Source: DATEDA01 sp963754305
GTDB taxonomy: Bacteria > Pseudomonadota > Gammaproteobacteria > Burkholderiales > SG8-39
DNA length: 64,000 nt
Direction of reading: 5' to 3'
Assembly (NCBI GenBank): GCA_963754305.1
Contig: CAVWFR010000002.1
Coordinates: forward strand, 62,001 to 126,000
Below the pieces are notes generated by a model. It was given only the letters and a program-made list of their open reading frames with translations, made no database searches and was not told where the DNA came from. Positions 1-8,697 of this stretch are shown one piece after another. Position numbers and translations under genes: made by a program. The number at the start of each line of letters is the position of its first letter. Position 1 is the stretch's first letter.

Positions 1-432
1 GGCGACGGTGCCGCGCACGTGGCGGCTTATCGCGGCGCCTGCGACGCGATGCTGCTCGATGCGTTCGACGACGGCCGCTCGGTGAAGACCCTCGCGACCG
101 ATGCTTTCTACGAGGCCTGCCGCGAGACCCTCCGTCCGAACGGGGTGTTCGCGGTGAACTTCATCGCCGACGAGCCGCGGTTCGGCACCTATCTCGCACG
201 GATCGAGCGCGCATTCGACGGCCGGGTGCTCTGCCTGCCGTCCGAGGACCGCGTGAACATGATCGTGCTGGGCTTGCGCGGCCGCGCGGACGCGGTCCCG
301 ATCGCCCCGCTCAAGCGCGCCGCACGCGAGCTGGAGCGCCGCCACGGGCTGCGGTTCGAGCGCTTTGCGCGCGATCTGATCGGGCACAACAAGGGCGACG
401 TCACCGCGATCGCGCTTCGGCGCGAGGACTGA
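1..432 (+). CDS. Spermidine synthase-like protein, C-terminal part (5' end outside window)
   Basis: The frame is open from base 1, so this is the tail of a longer gene. The first residues read GDGAAHVAAYRG followed by AMLLDAFDDG. This matches the part of the spermidine/spermine synthase fold where the acidic residues that bind the nucleoside and polyamine lie (family pattern D-x-x-x-x-D-A-F). Motif I of the Rossmann fold would be upstream and is not visible. Many such proteins in proteobacteria are not true polyamine synthases but related aminopropyltransferase-like or methyltransferase-fold proteins, so substrate is left open. A class II aldolase gene follows on the same strand after about 100 bp. 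Confidence 0.8.
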   Translation, partial: GDGAAHVAAYRGACDAMLLDAFDDGRSVKTLATDAFYEACRETLRPNGVFAVNFIADEPRFGTYLARIERAFDGRVLCLPSEDRVNMIVLGLRGRADAVPIAPLKRAARELERRHGLRFERFARDLIGHNKGDVTAIALRRED

Positions 433-532
433 CGCTCGTGCGGCTGGGAGGGGTTCACGCCGATCCGGCTGCGCGCGGTGCTAGAGTGGGCGCCGCTCGC
501 AGCGCCAACCGGCGACAGGGAGGGGGTTCGAA

Positions 533-1273
533 ATGGCCGCGAAGGACGCGTTGACGCAAGCCCGCATCGACCTCACCGCCGCCCTGCGCTGGGCGTCGCG
601 GCTCGGGCTTTCCGAAGGGGTGTGCAACCATTTCAGCGTGGCGGCACCCGGCCTCGCGGACCGGTTCCTGATCAACCCGCAGGGGCTGCACTGGTCGGAG
701 ATCACGGCGGCGGATCTCCTCCTCATCGACGGCAAGGGCAACGTCATCGAAGGCCGGCACACGGTCGAGCCGACCGCCTTCTTCATCCATGCCCGCGTGC
801 ACCGCTCGCAGCGTGCGCCGGCGGTCGTGCTCCATACGCACATGCCCTTCGCCACCGCGCTGACGCTCCTCGAGGGCGGCCGGCTCGAGCCGGCGAGCCA
901 GAACGCGCTCAAGTTCTACGGAAAGATCGGCTACGACGAGGAGTACAACGGCCTCGTGCTCGACAGCGCCGAAGGCGACCGGATCGCCGCGCGCCTGAAT
1001 GGCGGCGACGTGCTGTTCCTCGCGCACCACGGCGTGATCGTCTGCGGCGACACCGTCGCCTGGGCGTTCGACGACCTCTACTACCTCGAGCGCGCGTGCA
1101 TGGTGCAGGTGCTCGCGCAGGGAACCGGCAAGACGCTCAAGCGCCTGCCCCACAGCATCGCCTCCGCGACTGCGAAGCAGATGGCCGGCGACCGGCAGCA
1201 GTCCGATCTCCACCTGGCCGCGCTCAAGCGCATCCTCGATCGCGAGGAGCCGGCGTGGTCCAGCCTGGACTGA
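533..1273 (+). CDS. Class II aldolase/adducin family protein
   Basis: This 246-residue protein has the full length of a class II aldolase domain. The zinc ligands expected in the family are visible as HTH at residues 101-103 (in VVLHTHMPFATAL) and a later histidine in FLAHHGVIVCG. The conserved start block GLSEGVCNHFSV resembles the substrate loop of the adducin/fuculose-aldolase group. Members split or epimerise sugar phosphates or act on hydroxy-acid phosphates; substrate cannot be told here. The start is supported by a purine-rich AGGGAGGGGG about 6 bases upstream of the ATG. The gene converges with a gluconokinase, only 3 bp separating the ends. Confidence 0.85.
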   Translation: MAAKDALTQARIDLTAALRWASRLGLSEGVCNHFSVAAPGLADRFLINPQGLHWSEITAADLLLIDGKGNVIEGRHTVEPTAFFIHARVHRSQRAPAVVLHTHMPFATALTLLEGGRLEPASQNALKFYGKIGYDEEYNGLVLDSAEGDRIAARLNGGDVLFLAHHGVIVCGDTVAWAFDDLYYLERACMVQVLAQGTGKTLKRLPHSIASATAKQMAGDRQQSDLHLAALKRILDREEPAWSSLD

Positions 1274-1276
1274 GGC

Positions 1277-1759
1277 TCAGCCGAGCCGGGTGAGGATCGC
1301 CGCGACGAGCGCCTCCGCGCTCGTGTCGATGTCCGCGACGATCGCGTCCGAGGGCTCCTCGAGCGCCGCGAACTGCGAGTCGAGGAGCGCCGGGTTCATG
1401 AAGTGACCGCTCCGGGCCGCAAGGCGCGAGGCGATCAGCGGCTTGGCTCCGCGGAGGTAGACCAGCCGTAAATCGGCGAGGCCGGCGGCAAGATGTTCGC
1501 GGTACTGCTGCTTCAGGGCGGAGCAGCCGAGGACTGCGCACTTGCCGGCAGCGACGTGTTGGCGGAGCAGCGCATTCAAGCGCATCAGCCACGGCAGGCG
1601 ATCGTCGTCGGTGAGCGGAACGCCCGAACGCATCTTCGCGACGTTCGCGGCCGGGTGGTAATCGTCGGCGTCGAAGAAGTCGCAGCCGAGCTCGCGTGCG
1701 AGGAGACGGCCGATCGTGGTCTTGCCGACGCCGGTGACGCCCATCACGATGACGATCAT
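1277..1759 (-). CDS. gntK: Gluconokinase
   Basis: Predicted to phosphorylate D-gluconate to 6-phosphogluconate with ATP in the cytosol. The 160-residue length is normal for the small gluconokinase family. Walker A is GVTGVGKTT at residues 7-15, followed by the family blocks FFDADDYHP and CSALKQQYR, the latter close to the CSALK signature of GntK enzymes. The ATG at 1759 was chosen because the P-loop then falls at its usual distance from the N-terminus; the longer upstream frame has no family similarity. No gluconate transporter or dehydratase lies next to it, so it appears to be a stand-alone gene. Confidence 0.9.
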   Translation of the reverse strand: MIVIVMGVTGVGKTTIGRLLARELGCDFFDADDYHPAANVAKMRSGVPLTDDDRLPWLMRLNALLRQHVAAGKCAVLGCSALKQQYREHLAAGLADLRLVYLRGAKPLIASRLAARSGHFMNPALLDSQFAALEEPSDAIVADIDTSAEALVAAILTRLG

Positions 1760-1863
1760 CGTCCGCTCGCGATCTCCGCAATCATCGGTACGGATTCTAG
1801 CCGCGGCACCGGGGAGCATGAGCAGACGAACGGCACCGTCGCGCGGTGGGCCGCAACGCGCGC

Positions 1864-2418
1864 CTACTTGATCGTCCAGAAGTAGATCCAGTCGTTCCCG
1901 AGTCGCAAGGTGCGCTCGGGCTTCCAGTCATCGCCCATCGAGAAATCGTGCGAGACCACTCTCGTGCCCGGCTTGAGATCGCGCATGAGCTTCGGCTTGA
2001 GCCGCAGGTTCACGTCCGGGAGCAGGTACAGCGTGACGACGGTCGCCTCGCGAATGTCCGCGTCGAAGAGATCACCGACCCGGAAGCTGACCTGTTTCTC
2101 GACGCCGGCGCGCTCCGCGTTGGCGATCGCCTCGGCGATGCGCCGGGGATCGATATCGACGCCGACGCCGCGCGCGCCGAACTTCTGCGCGGCGGTGATG
2201 ACGATCCGGCCGTCGCCGCAGCCGAGGTCGTAGACGACATCGCCCGGTGCCACGCCCGCCGTCCGCAGCATCTCCTCGACCACCTCCTGCTTGGTCGGGA
2301 CATACGGCACGTCGAGCGCGCGGAGCGGCGCCTGCGGCGCGCCCTGTTGCGCGCACGCCGGGAGCGCGATCGCCGCGGCAGCGGCGAGGACGAGTAGGCG
2401 CCGGCGGCTAGTCCTCAC
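1864..2418 (-). CDS. Exported class I methyltransferase-fold protein, paralogue 1
   Basis: The 184-residue product starts with a signal sequence (RRR then a hydrophobic run ending LPAC, a possible lipobox with Cys22). The mature part holds SAM-binding motif I, VVYDLGCGDGR, at residues 61-71, an acidic motif II region (GVDIDP) and the block VTLYLLP. The GTG start at 2418 overlaps the TGA of the upstream permease gene by 3 bases, so the two are translationally coupled. A second copy of the family lies at 13415-13969. The methyltransferase fold behind a secretion signal is odd because SAM is cytosolic. Substrate unknown; the fold call is firm, the export is a prediction. Confidence 0.75.
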   Translation of the reverse strand: MRTSRRRLLVLAAAAAIALPACAQQGAPQAPLRALDVPYVPTKQEVVEEMLRTAGVAPGDVVYDLGCGDGRIVITAAQKFGARGVGVDIDPRRIAEAIANAERAGVEKQVSFRVGDLFDADIREATVVTLYLLPDVNLRLKPKLMRDLKPGTRVVSHDFSMGDDWKPERTLRLGNDWIYFWTIK

Positions 2419-3764
2419 GAACGCTTGAGCGCGAGGTCGCGTTGCCGCAGGTTGAGCGCGAGCAGCACGCCGCCGACGGCGAGCACGCCGATTCCGACCC
2501 AGGCGCCGGTGCGCACGTACGCGAGACTGGAGTAGAGCAGATAGGCGCAGGTCACGACGAAGATCGCGGGCGTCACGGGATAGAACGGTACCTTGAAGGG
2601 GCGCGGCGTGCCCGGATCGCGGGCGCGCAGCACGAAGAGCCCGACGCCGACGAGCATGATGAAGAACCAGAACACCGGCATCGTGTAATCGACCATCGTC
2701 TCGATCTTCGCGGCGAACGCCCCGGCGACGACGAGCGCGAGCGCTACCGCGGCCTGGACGACGAGCGAGTTGCGCGGGGCGTCCGCGCGCGCGTCCCAGT
2801 GGCCGAGCCAGGCGAACACCGGCCAGTCGCGGCCGAGCGCGTAGTTCGAGCGGGCGCCGACGATGATCGTGGCGTTGATCGAGGTGAGCGCGGCGACCGC
2901 GATCATGAAGCTGATGATCTTCGAGCCCGTCTCGCCGAACTGCAGGCGCAGGACGTCGGCGGCAACGGTCTGGCTCTTCGCCACGCCCTCGAGACCGAGG
3001 CTGCGGACGTAGGCGTAGTTGATCAGCAGGTAGAGCACCGTCACCGTGACCAGCGACGCGGCGAGCGCGATCACCATGCTGCGTCGTTCCTTCAGCTCCG
3101 CCGAGATGTACGCGCCCTCGTTCCAGCCGCCGAACGTGAATAGCACGAAGAGGATCGCGAGCGGCGCGCCCGCCATCCACGGCTTCGCCTCCGCCGGCGC
3201 CGCCGGCGCCGGGGCGGGCGCTGCCAGCAGGATGCCGGTGACGATCACCGCGACTACGCCCGCCACCTCGATCACGGCAAGGACGTTCTGGGTGCCCTTG
3301 GTTTCGGGCATTCCGGCGATGTTGATCGCGGAGAGCACGATGACCGCCAGCACGGCGTAGATCGCCGACGAGTGCGCGCCGAGATTGAGCAGATTCGAGG
3401 CGTAGTCGCCGAAGGTGTAGCCGAGCACCGCGATCGAGCCGGTGGTGATCACCGCCAGGCGTGCCCAGGCGAAGAGAAACGAGAGGTTGCGCCCGAATGC
3501 GCGCTGGAGGAAGTGGTAGTCGCCGCCGGTGCTCGGATACGCCGTTGCCAGCTCGGCATAGCAGAGCGCGCCGATGAGCGAGATCAGTCCGCCCGCTACC
3601 CAGAGCGCGTAGAAGACGAATTCGCTCGAGCTGTTGCCGGCGACGAGCGACGGCAGCCGGAAGATCCCGGCGCCGATGACGAGCCCCACGACGATGGCGA
3701 TAGCGTCGAAGGTGGAGAGCACGCGCTGCGGCGTGCCTTCGTGTCCGGAGGCGGGGGTGGTCAT
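2415..3764 (-). CDS. APC-family amino acid permease
   Basis: The 449-residue protein has about twelve hydrophobic segments and the amino acid-polyamine-organocation signature near the N-terminus (GLVIGAGIFRLP, roughly residues 28-39), which forms the unwound part of TM1 that binds the amino group. It is expected to be a proton-coupled amino acid importer or exchanger in the inner membrane. Substrate cannot be read from the sequence. The last codons overlap the start of the exported methyltransferase-like gene, so the two form an operon. It is divergent from the hydrolase-family gene at 4110 across a 345-bp intergenic region. Confidence 0.88.
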   Translation of the reverse strand: MTTPASGHEGTPQRVLSTFDAIAIVVGLVIGAGIFRLPSLVAGNSSSEFVFYALWVAGGLISLIGALCYAELATAYPSTGGDYHFLQRAFGRNLSFLFAWARLAVITTGSIAVLGYTFGDYASNLLNLGAHSSAIYAVLAVIVLSAINIAGMPETKGTQNVLAVIEVAGVVAVIVTGILLAAPAPAPAAPAEAKPWMAGAPLAILFVLFTFGGWNEGAYISAELKERRSMVIALAASLVTVTVLYLLINYAYVRSLGLEGVAKSQTVAADVLRLQFGETGSKIISFMIAVAALTSINATIIVGARSNYALGRDWPVFAWLGHWDARADAPRNSLVVQAAVALALVVAGAFAAKIETMVDYTMPVFWFFIMLVGVGLFVLRARDPGTPRPFKVPFYPVTPAIFVVTCAYLLYSSLAYVRTGAWVGIGVLAVGGVLLALNLRQRDLALKRS

Positions 3765-4109
3765 CGGCGGGATGCTTGGTGTGGGCGGTCGGCGGCGGGC
3801 CGGAGTTTATCCCAACCCCGGCGGTAAACAGCAGATACCGCGCCTTATTTCCACCCGCATGAGACCGTGCCGGCGCCCGGACCGAGGCTCATGCTCACGC
3901 TTACGGCCGCGGCGTCCGCGCGGCCGTAAGCGGAACGGAATCGATGTGCTCCGCGCGCCGCTGTGAAATCTGTTGACCCCACAAAACCGACGGTGTAGCG
4001 TCGCTTCGGCGTCCGCCGCCGTTCGGACGAGCCGTTCGGACGACTTTGAAAAGACAAGAAAGAACAATCAGGCGAGGAAAGAAGAGCGTATACGAGGGAG
4101 GAATCGTCC
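3765..4109. other. Divergent intergenic region with a long perfect hairpin
   Basis: No credible gene is seen in these 345 bases between two divergent genes. A perfect inverted repeat with 14-bp arms (CGCTTACGGCCGCG) and a 7-base loop occupies 3898-3932. No T-run follows it, and neither flanking gene ends here, so a terminator is unlikely. It may be an operator, a hairpin in a leader transcript, or a repeat. A well-placed ribosome-binding site (AGGGAGGA) precedes the ATG at 4110. Confidence 0.6.
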
Positions 4110-6377
4110 ATGAGCCTGTTCCGTGCAGTACCTCGCAGTGTTCGCGTTTTCGGCGTTTCCTTCGTTGTGTCGCTCGCCGCCTCACTGTTCGCGGCATCGC
4201 CTGCCGACGCGCGCATCACGCGGATCGAGATCGACACCGCGCGGTCGCAATCGCCGACCTTCGGCGGTTACTCGTGGCCGGAGGTCGGCCAGTACGAGAA
4301 GGTGGTCGGCACGGCGTACGGGGAGGTCAACCCGCGTGACCGGCAGAACAGGGTCATCGTCGACATCGAGTTTGCGCCCAGAAACGCCCGCGGCAACGTC
4401 GAGTACGCCTTCAACTTCTACATCCTGAAGCCGATCGATCTTTCCAAGGGCGCGGACAAAATGATGTACGAGCCGCCGAACCGCGGCGGCAAGACCTGGG
4501 CGGCGCTCGGCCGCGTCACGGTCGACCCGGGCGGTAACGGCGACGACCCGGGCTCGGCGATCACGAATCCGACCGTGCTGGCCAACTCGTTCCTGATGCC
4601 GCGCGGCTACACCATTGCGTGGAGCGGGTGGGAGGACCTGGACAGTCTCGACAACCCCGACTTCAACGCGACGGCCAAGTTCCCGGTCGCGCGGAATCGC
4701 GACGGCTCGTCGATCACCGGCCCGTCCTACGAATACATCGTGGTGGGGGCAGCGGCTGCGTCGGCCGCGCTGACCTACCCGGCGGCGACGCTGGACAAGA
4801 CCAAGGCAACGCTGACCCATCGCGTACATCTCAACGACGCGCCGGAAGTCATTCCTGCAACCGGCTGGGACTACAACGCGGACGGAACGGCCATCAGCCT
4901 CGTCGGCGGGAACTTCGTAGCGAACGACATCTACGAGTTCGCGTACACCGCGAAAGACCCCAAGGTGAACGGCCTGGGTTTCGCCGCCGTGCGCGACTGG
5001 ATGGAGTTCCTGCGCTACGAAAGGCGCGACGACCATGGCAACCGCAATCCGCTGGCCCGGCACGTCAAGCGCGTCTACACCGAGATCTCGTCGCAGCCCG
5101 GACGTTTGCTGAACGACTTCCGGCACCTCGGGTTCAACGAGACCGAACGCGGCAAGAAGGCCTTCGACGGCCACATGCAATGGATCGCGGCGGGCAACGG
5201 CATCAACATGAACTATCGCTTCTCGCAGTCCGGCCGCACCGAGCGCAACCGCCAGAACCATCTCTACATCGAAGGCCGGTTCCCGTTCGCGAACGTGATG
5301 ACCCACGATCCGATCACCCACGAGACCGACAGCCGGTACAAGAGCTGCGAGCGGACCGATACCTGTCCGTTCGGCATGGAGATCTACTCTGCAAACGAGT
5401 ACTGGGTCAAGTCGGCGTCGCTGCTGCACACGACTCCGGACGGCACCCGGGACCTTCCGGATTCGCCGTACACCCGCAATTACTTCATGTCGAGCATGCG
5501 GCACGGCACCGCCGCCACCCCTGCGGGCATGCCCCCCGGCACGCCTCCAAGCAGGGGGCTCTGCCAGCAGTCCGACAATCCGCTGAATTCGGCGCCGGTG
5601 CAGCGCGCGCTGTTCATCGCGTTGGACGAATGGGCGACCAAGGACAAGGAACCACCGCATAGCCGCGTGCCGAAGCTGCGCAACGGCACGCTGGTGCCAC
5701 CGCTGCCGCAGTCCGGGATGGGCTTCCCGAATATTCCGAGCCCCTTCGCCGACATTCCGGGCCCCTTGGTCACCTACACCGGGCTGAAGACCACGCGCTA
5801 CCACTTCGACTACGGGCGGCACTTCTACGAGACCGGGATCGCGACGATCAATCCGCCGGTGTTCCCGTTCACGACGCCCTCGTACCAGGACGATCCGCGC
5901 AACGGGCCGATCTATCCGAGCTTTATTCCGAAGACCGACGGCGACGGCAACGACATCGCGGGCGTGCGGTTGCCCGACGTGACGGTGCCTCTGGCCACCT
6001 ACACGGGCTGGGCACTGCGCCGGGGAGCACAGGCGAGCGATGGATGCGAGGCTGCCGGGCAGTTCATCCCGTTCGCGAAGACCGCGGCCGATCGCGGGGT
6101 CGACCCGCGGCCGGCGGTGGCGGAGCGCTATCCGGCTTTCGAGGACTACCAGTCGAAGGTGGTTAAAGCCATCAACGACATGGTCAAGGACCGCTTATTG
6201 CTATGCGAGGACGTCCCTGCCGAATATACGCGCCTGATCACTGCGGGCATCACCCGCGGAGTGCCCGCGGCGACGGGCACGCTGCCGGTTGCGCGCTTCC
6301 CGGCGTGCGAACCGCGCAAGGGCGGGCACGACCACCACGGCGCCAAGGACCGCGACGACGACAAGCGACGCGATTGA
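4110..6377 (+). CDS. Secreted alpha/beta hydrolase domain-containing protein
   Basis: This 755-residue protein begins with a signal peptide (hydrophobic run to about residue 30, cleavage plausible near SPADA-RI). The body resembles the large alpha/beta-hydrolase-domain family (Pfam Abhydrolase_10 as I recall it): an N-terminal block with FNFYILKPIDLSKG and EPPNRGGKTW, then FLMPRGYTIAWSGW, and a C-terminal block with VRLPDVTVPLATYTGW, QFIPFAKTAADR and RYPAFEDYQSKV. The role of this family is not settled; members are often secreted and linked to degradation of complex carbon. The tail is rich in His, Asp and Lys. SD AGGGAGGA sits about 7 bases before the ATG. An exported amidohydrolase follows on the same strand. 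Confidence 0.75.
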   Translation: MSLFRAVPRSVRVFGVSFVVSLAASLFAASPADARITRIEIDTARSQSPTFGGYSWPEVGQYEKVVGTAYGEVNPRDRQNRVIVDIEFAPRNARGNVEYAFNFYILKPIDLSKGADKMMYEPPNRGGKTWAALGRVTVDPGGNGDDPGSAITNPTVLANSFLMPRGYTIAWSGWEDLDSLDNPDFNATAKFPVARNRDGSSITGPSYEYIVVGAAAASAALTYPAATLDKTKATLTHRVHLNDAPEVIPATGWDYNADGTAISLVGGNFVANDIYEFAYTAKDPKVNGLGFAAVRDWMEFLRYERRDDHGNRNPLARHVKRVYTEISSQPGRLLNDFRHLGFNETERGKKAFDGHMQWIAAGNGINMNYRFSQSGRTERNRQNHLYIEGRFPFANVMTHDPITHETDSRYKSCERTDTCPFGMEIYSANEYWVKSASLLHTTPDGTRDLPDSPYTRNYFMSSMRHGTAATPAGMPPGTPPSRGLCQQSDNPLNSAPVQRALFIALDEWATKDKEPPHSRVPKLRNGTLVPPLPQSGMGFPNIPSPFADIPGPLVTYTGLKTTRYHFDYGRHFYETGIATINPPVFPFTTPSYQDDPRNGPIYPSFIPKTDGDGNDIAGVRLPDVTVPLATYTGWALRRGAQASDGCEAAGQFIPFAKTAADRGVDPRPAVAERYPAFEDYQSKVVKAINDMVKDRLLLCEDVPAEYTRLITAGITRGVPAATGTLPVARFPACEPRKGGHDHHGAKDRDDDKRRD

Positions 6378-6405
6378 CAAACAGTAACAGCAAGTAAAGA
6401 GGGGG

Positions 6406-6433
6406 CAGGCTCGAGTCTCCTGGATCGAGCCTG
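6406..6433 (+). terminator. Possible stem-loop after the hydrolase-family gene
   Basis: Arms CAGGCTCGA (6406-6414) and TCGAGCCTG (6425-6433) pair perfectly over 9 bp with a 10-base loop, starting 28 bases after the stop codon at 6377. No T-run follows, so it may be a weak or Rho-assisted terminator or an mRNA-stabilising hairpin. The remaining 230 bases to the next gene hold no feature I can name. Confidence 0.35.
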
Positions 6434-6667
6434 GCCCGTTCACAAGGCGTGGAGGAGGTTGAGGTTGACGCCACCGCGCCGGATCGGAACCAAGTGATGG
6501 GCGCAACGCGTCCACGCAGCGTGTGCGCCCGGACCCATTCACAGTGCCGCTGAGCCCGGCCCTGCAAAAAGGCTCGCGTTCGACCGACGAAAGGTCTCGT
6601 TGACCGCCGCCGCGTGCGGCGGTTCGTCCCATCTCGAAGAGGCACCGTTCCCCGAGAGGAGAAGGCA

Positions 6668-8488
6668 ATGGCGCACGCATATCGATCCCGTCAGTCCGGC
6701 GACGGCCAGAGCGCAGAGGATCCCGTAATGGATCCCGGCTCGTCTCGGGACGACGTTGTCCGCCAACCCGCCCGCCACGCGCTGGTCGCGGGCGCGATAC
6801 TGGTTGCCGGGTTGTTCGGGGCGCTGCCGGCGGCAGCGAACGGCGACCGGGACTGCGACGGCAAGCAGGCGCTCAGGCTGGTCAACGGCCGGATCCACAC
6901 GATGGACAGGCGGGACTCGGTCGTGCAGTCGGTGCTGATCAAGGCCGGCAAGTTCGCCAGCGTCGGCCAGGGTGCAGGCCACGGCGATGACCGCTGCACC
7001 AGGACGATCGATCTGCACGGCCGCACCGCGGTGCCGGGCATCATCGACAACCACAACCACATCATCCTGCTCGGGCTACGCCCGGGCCACGACACGCGGC
7101 TCGAGAACGCGAACTCCATCCCGGAGGTGCTCGGGACGCTGGCGGCGAAGGCGGCCGACGTGCCGGCCGGCGAGTGGATCACCTCGACCGGCGGGTTCAA
7201 CATCAACCAATTCGTCCCGCCGCCCGATCCGCCGCGGTTTCCGACGCTGCAGGAGCTCGACTCGGTCACGCCGCACCATCCGGTTTTCCTCCTGCAGAGC
7301 TTCGCCGGGCCGAGCGCCACCAACACCCTGGGCAAGGCGTTCTTCGCCTCGGTCGGCGTGCCGGTCGCCGACAACGGCGGCATCGCCGCCGGCGCGCCCT
7401 CGCTCATCGCCCTCAATTCGCTCCGCCGGCTCCAGACCTTCGCGGAGCAGAAGCGGGGCTTGATGGATGCGATGACCTATGCCGCGAGCGTCGGGGTGAC
7501 GACTCATCTCGACCAGGGCGGCTTTCCGGCGGTCCCCGACAACACCGACGGCCTGGCGAACTTCGACCGCTACCGCGCGTACGACTCGGTCCAGGCGCTC
7601 TACCAGGAAGGCAAGCTCATCAACCGGATCTTCATCAACTTCCTCCATCTGGAGGACGACCTGGAGACGCCGGAGCTGCAGGCACGGCTCCTGAACGTGT
7701 TCCCGAACTTCGGCGACGACATGCTCAAGATCCACGGCATCGGCGAGTTCACCGCGAACGGCTATGCGGAGGGCTCGCAGCAGTGGAAGAACGGGACTCG
7801 CAAGGTGGCGGGCGCCGGCTGGAGCAACGAAAACCATTCGCTCAGCCGGACCGATTTCATCACCATCATCGACGAGTGGGAGAAGGTGAACGGCGAGCTG
7901 ATCGCGGCCGGCAAGCCCGACGGGATCACGAAGCTCAGATGGATCGTGGCGCACGTGCCGTTCATCACGCCCGAGTACATTCAGAAGCTCAAGGCGCTCG
8001 GCGGCGGCATCAGCCTCACCAGCTGGCGCGTGCTCGCCGGCACCGCGGCGAACAACGGCCCGCCGTTCCGGACGATCGTCGACAGCGGGATCCGCGCCGG
8101 CATGAGCTCCGACGGCATGCAGATCGCGCCGATGAACCCGTGGATCAACCTGTACTACATCGTCACCGGCAAGAACCAGCGGGGCGAGCTGATCAACGCC
8201 GGGCAGACCCTGACGCGGAAGGAAGGGCTGCGCCTCTACACGGCCGACAACGGCTGGTTCCTTGGCGAGGAGAAGAACGTCGGAACGATCGAGGAAGGCC
8301 GATGGGCCGACCTGATCGTGCTGAGCGACGATTACTTCAACCCCGCCAAGGTGCCCGACGAGAAGATCAAGGACGTGCACTCGCTGCTCACCGTCGTGAA
8401 CGGCAGGATCGTGCACAACGATCTCGACGAGAAGAAGAAGAAGTACTGGGACCGGAAGTGGCGCCGCGATCACCGGTTCCAGTGGTAA
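6668..8488 (+). CDS. Exported amidohydrolase family 3 protein
   Basis: The 606-residue product belongs to the YtcJ-like metal-dependent amidohydrolases. An N-terminal hydrophobic stretch (about residues 38-57) suggests export or anchoring; MDPGSSRD, 20 codons downstream, is an alternative start. The metal-binding motif appears as HNH at residues 129-131, after the family phrase RTAVPGIID. A late block with GRWADLIVLSDDYF is the usual end of the TIM-barrel/beta-sandwich fold. Substrate is unknown; family members hydrolyse amide or ester bonds in cyclic or N-acylated compounds. The chosen ATG has GAGAGGAGAAGG just upstream. It may be co-expressed with the hydrolase-family gene before it. Confidence 0.8.
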   Translation: MAHAYRSRQSGDGQSAEDPVMDPGSSRDDVVRQPARHALVAGAILVAGLFGALPAAANGDRDCDGKQALRLVNGRIHTMDRRDSVVQSVLIKAGKFASVGQGAGHGDDRCTRTIDLHGRTAVPGIIDNHNHIILLGLRPGHDTRLENANSIPEVLGTLAAKAADVPAGEWITSTGGFNINQFVPPPDPPRFPTLQELDSVTPHHPVFLLQSFAGPSATNTLGKAFFASVGVPVADNGGIAAGAPSLIALNSLRRLQTFAEQKRGLMDAMTYAASVGVTTHLDQGGFPAVPDNTDGLANFDRYRAYDSVQALYQEGKLINRIFINFLHLEDDLETPELQARLLNVFPNFGDDMLKIHGIGEFTANGYAEGSQQWKNGTRKVAGAGWSNENHSLSRTDFITIIDEWEKVNGELIAAGKPDGITKLRWIVAHVPFITPEYIQKLKALGGGISLTSWRVLAGTAANNGPPFRTIVDSGIRAGMSSDGMQIAPMNPWINLYYIVTGKNQRGELINAGQTLTRKEGLRLYTADNGWFLGEEKNVGTIEEGRWADLIVLSDDYFNPAKVPDEKIKDVHSLLTVVNGRIVHNDLDEKKKKYWDRKWRRDHRFQW

Positions 8489-8697
8489 CAGTGGTAAGCA
8501 GTGAGAGCGGGATAGGGCCAGCGGAAAGAACTCGAGCGACTGCTTCTTCCGGTTCTTCATCGATCCCGCGAACTGCAGGAAAAGCGGGCTCAACGCCGCC
8601 ACGTGTCCGAGCTCGCGACCGCCGAGCTCGCGACCGTCGAGGGCGCGAGGGCGGGGCGCGGCTGCCTCCTCGAGGCCGCCGCGTCCCTCCGGCGTCG

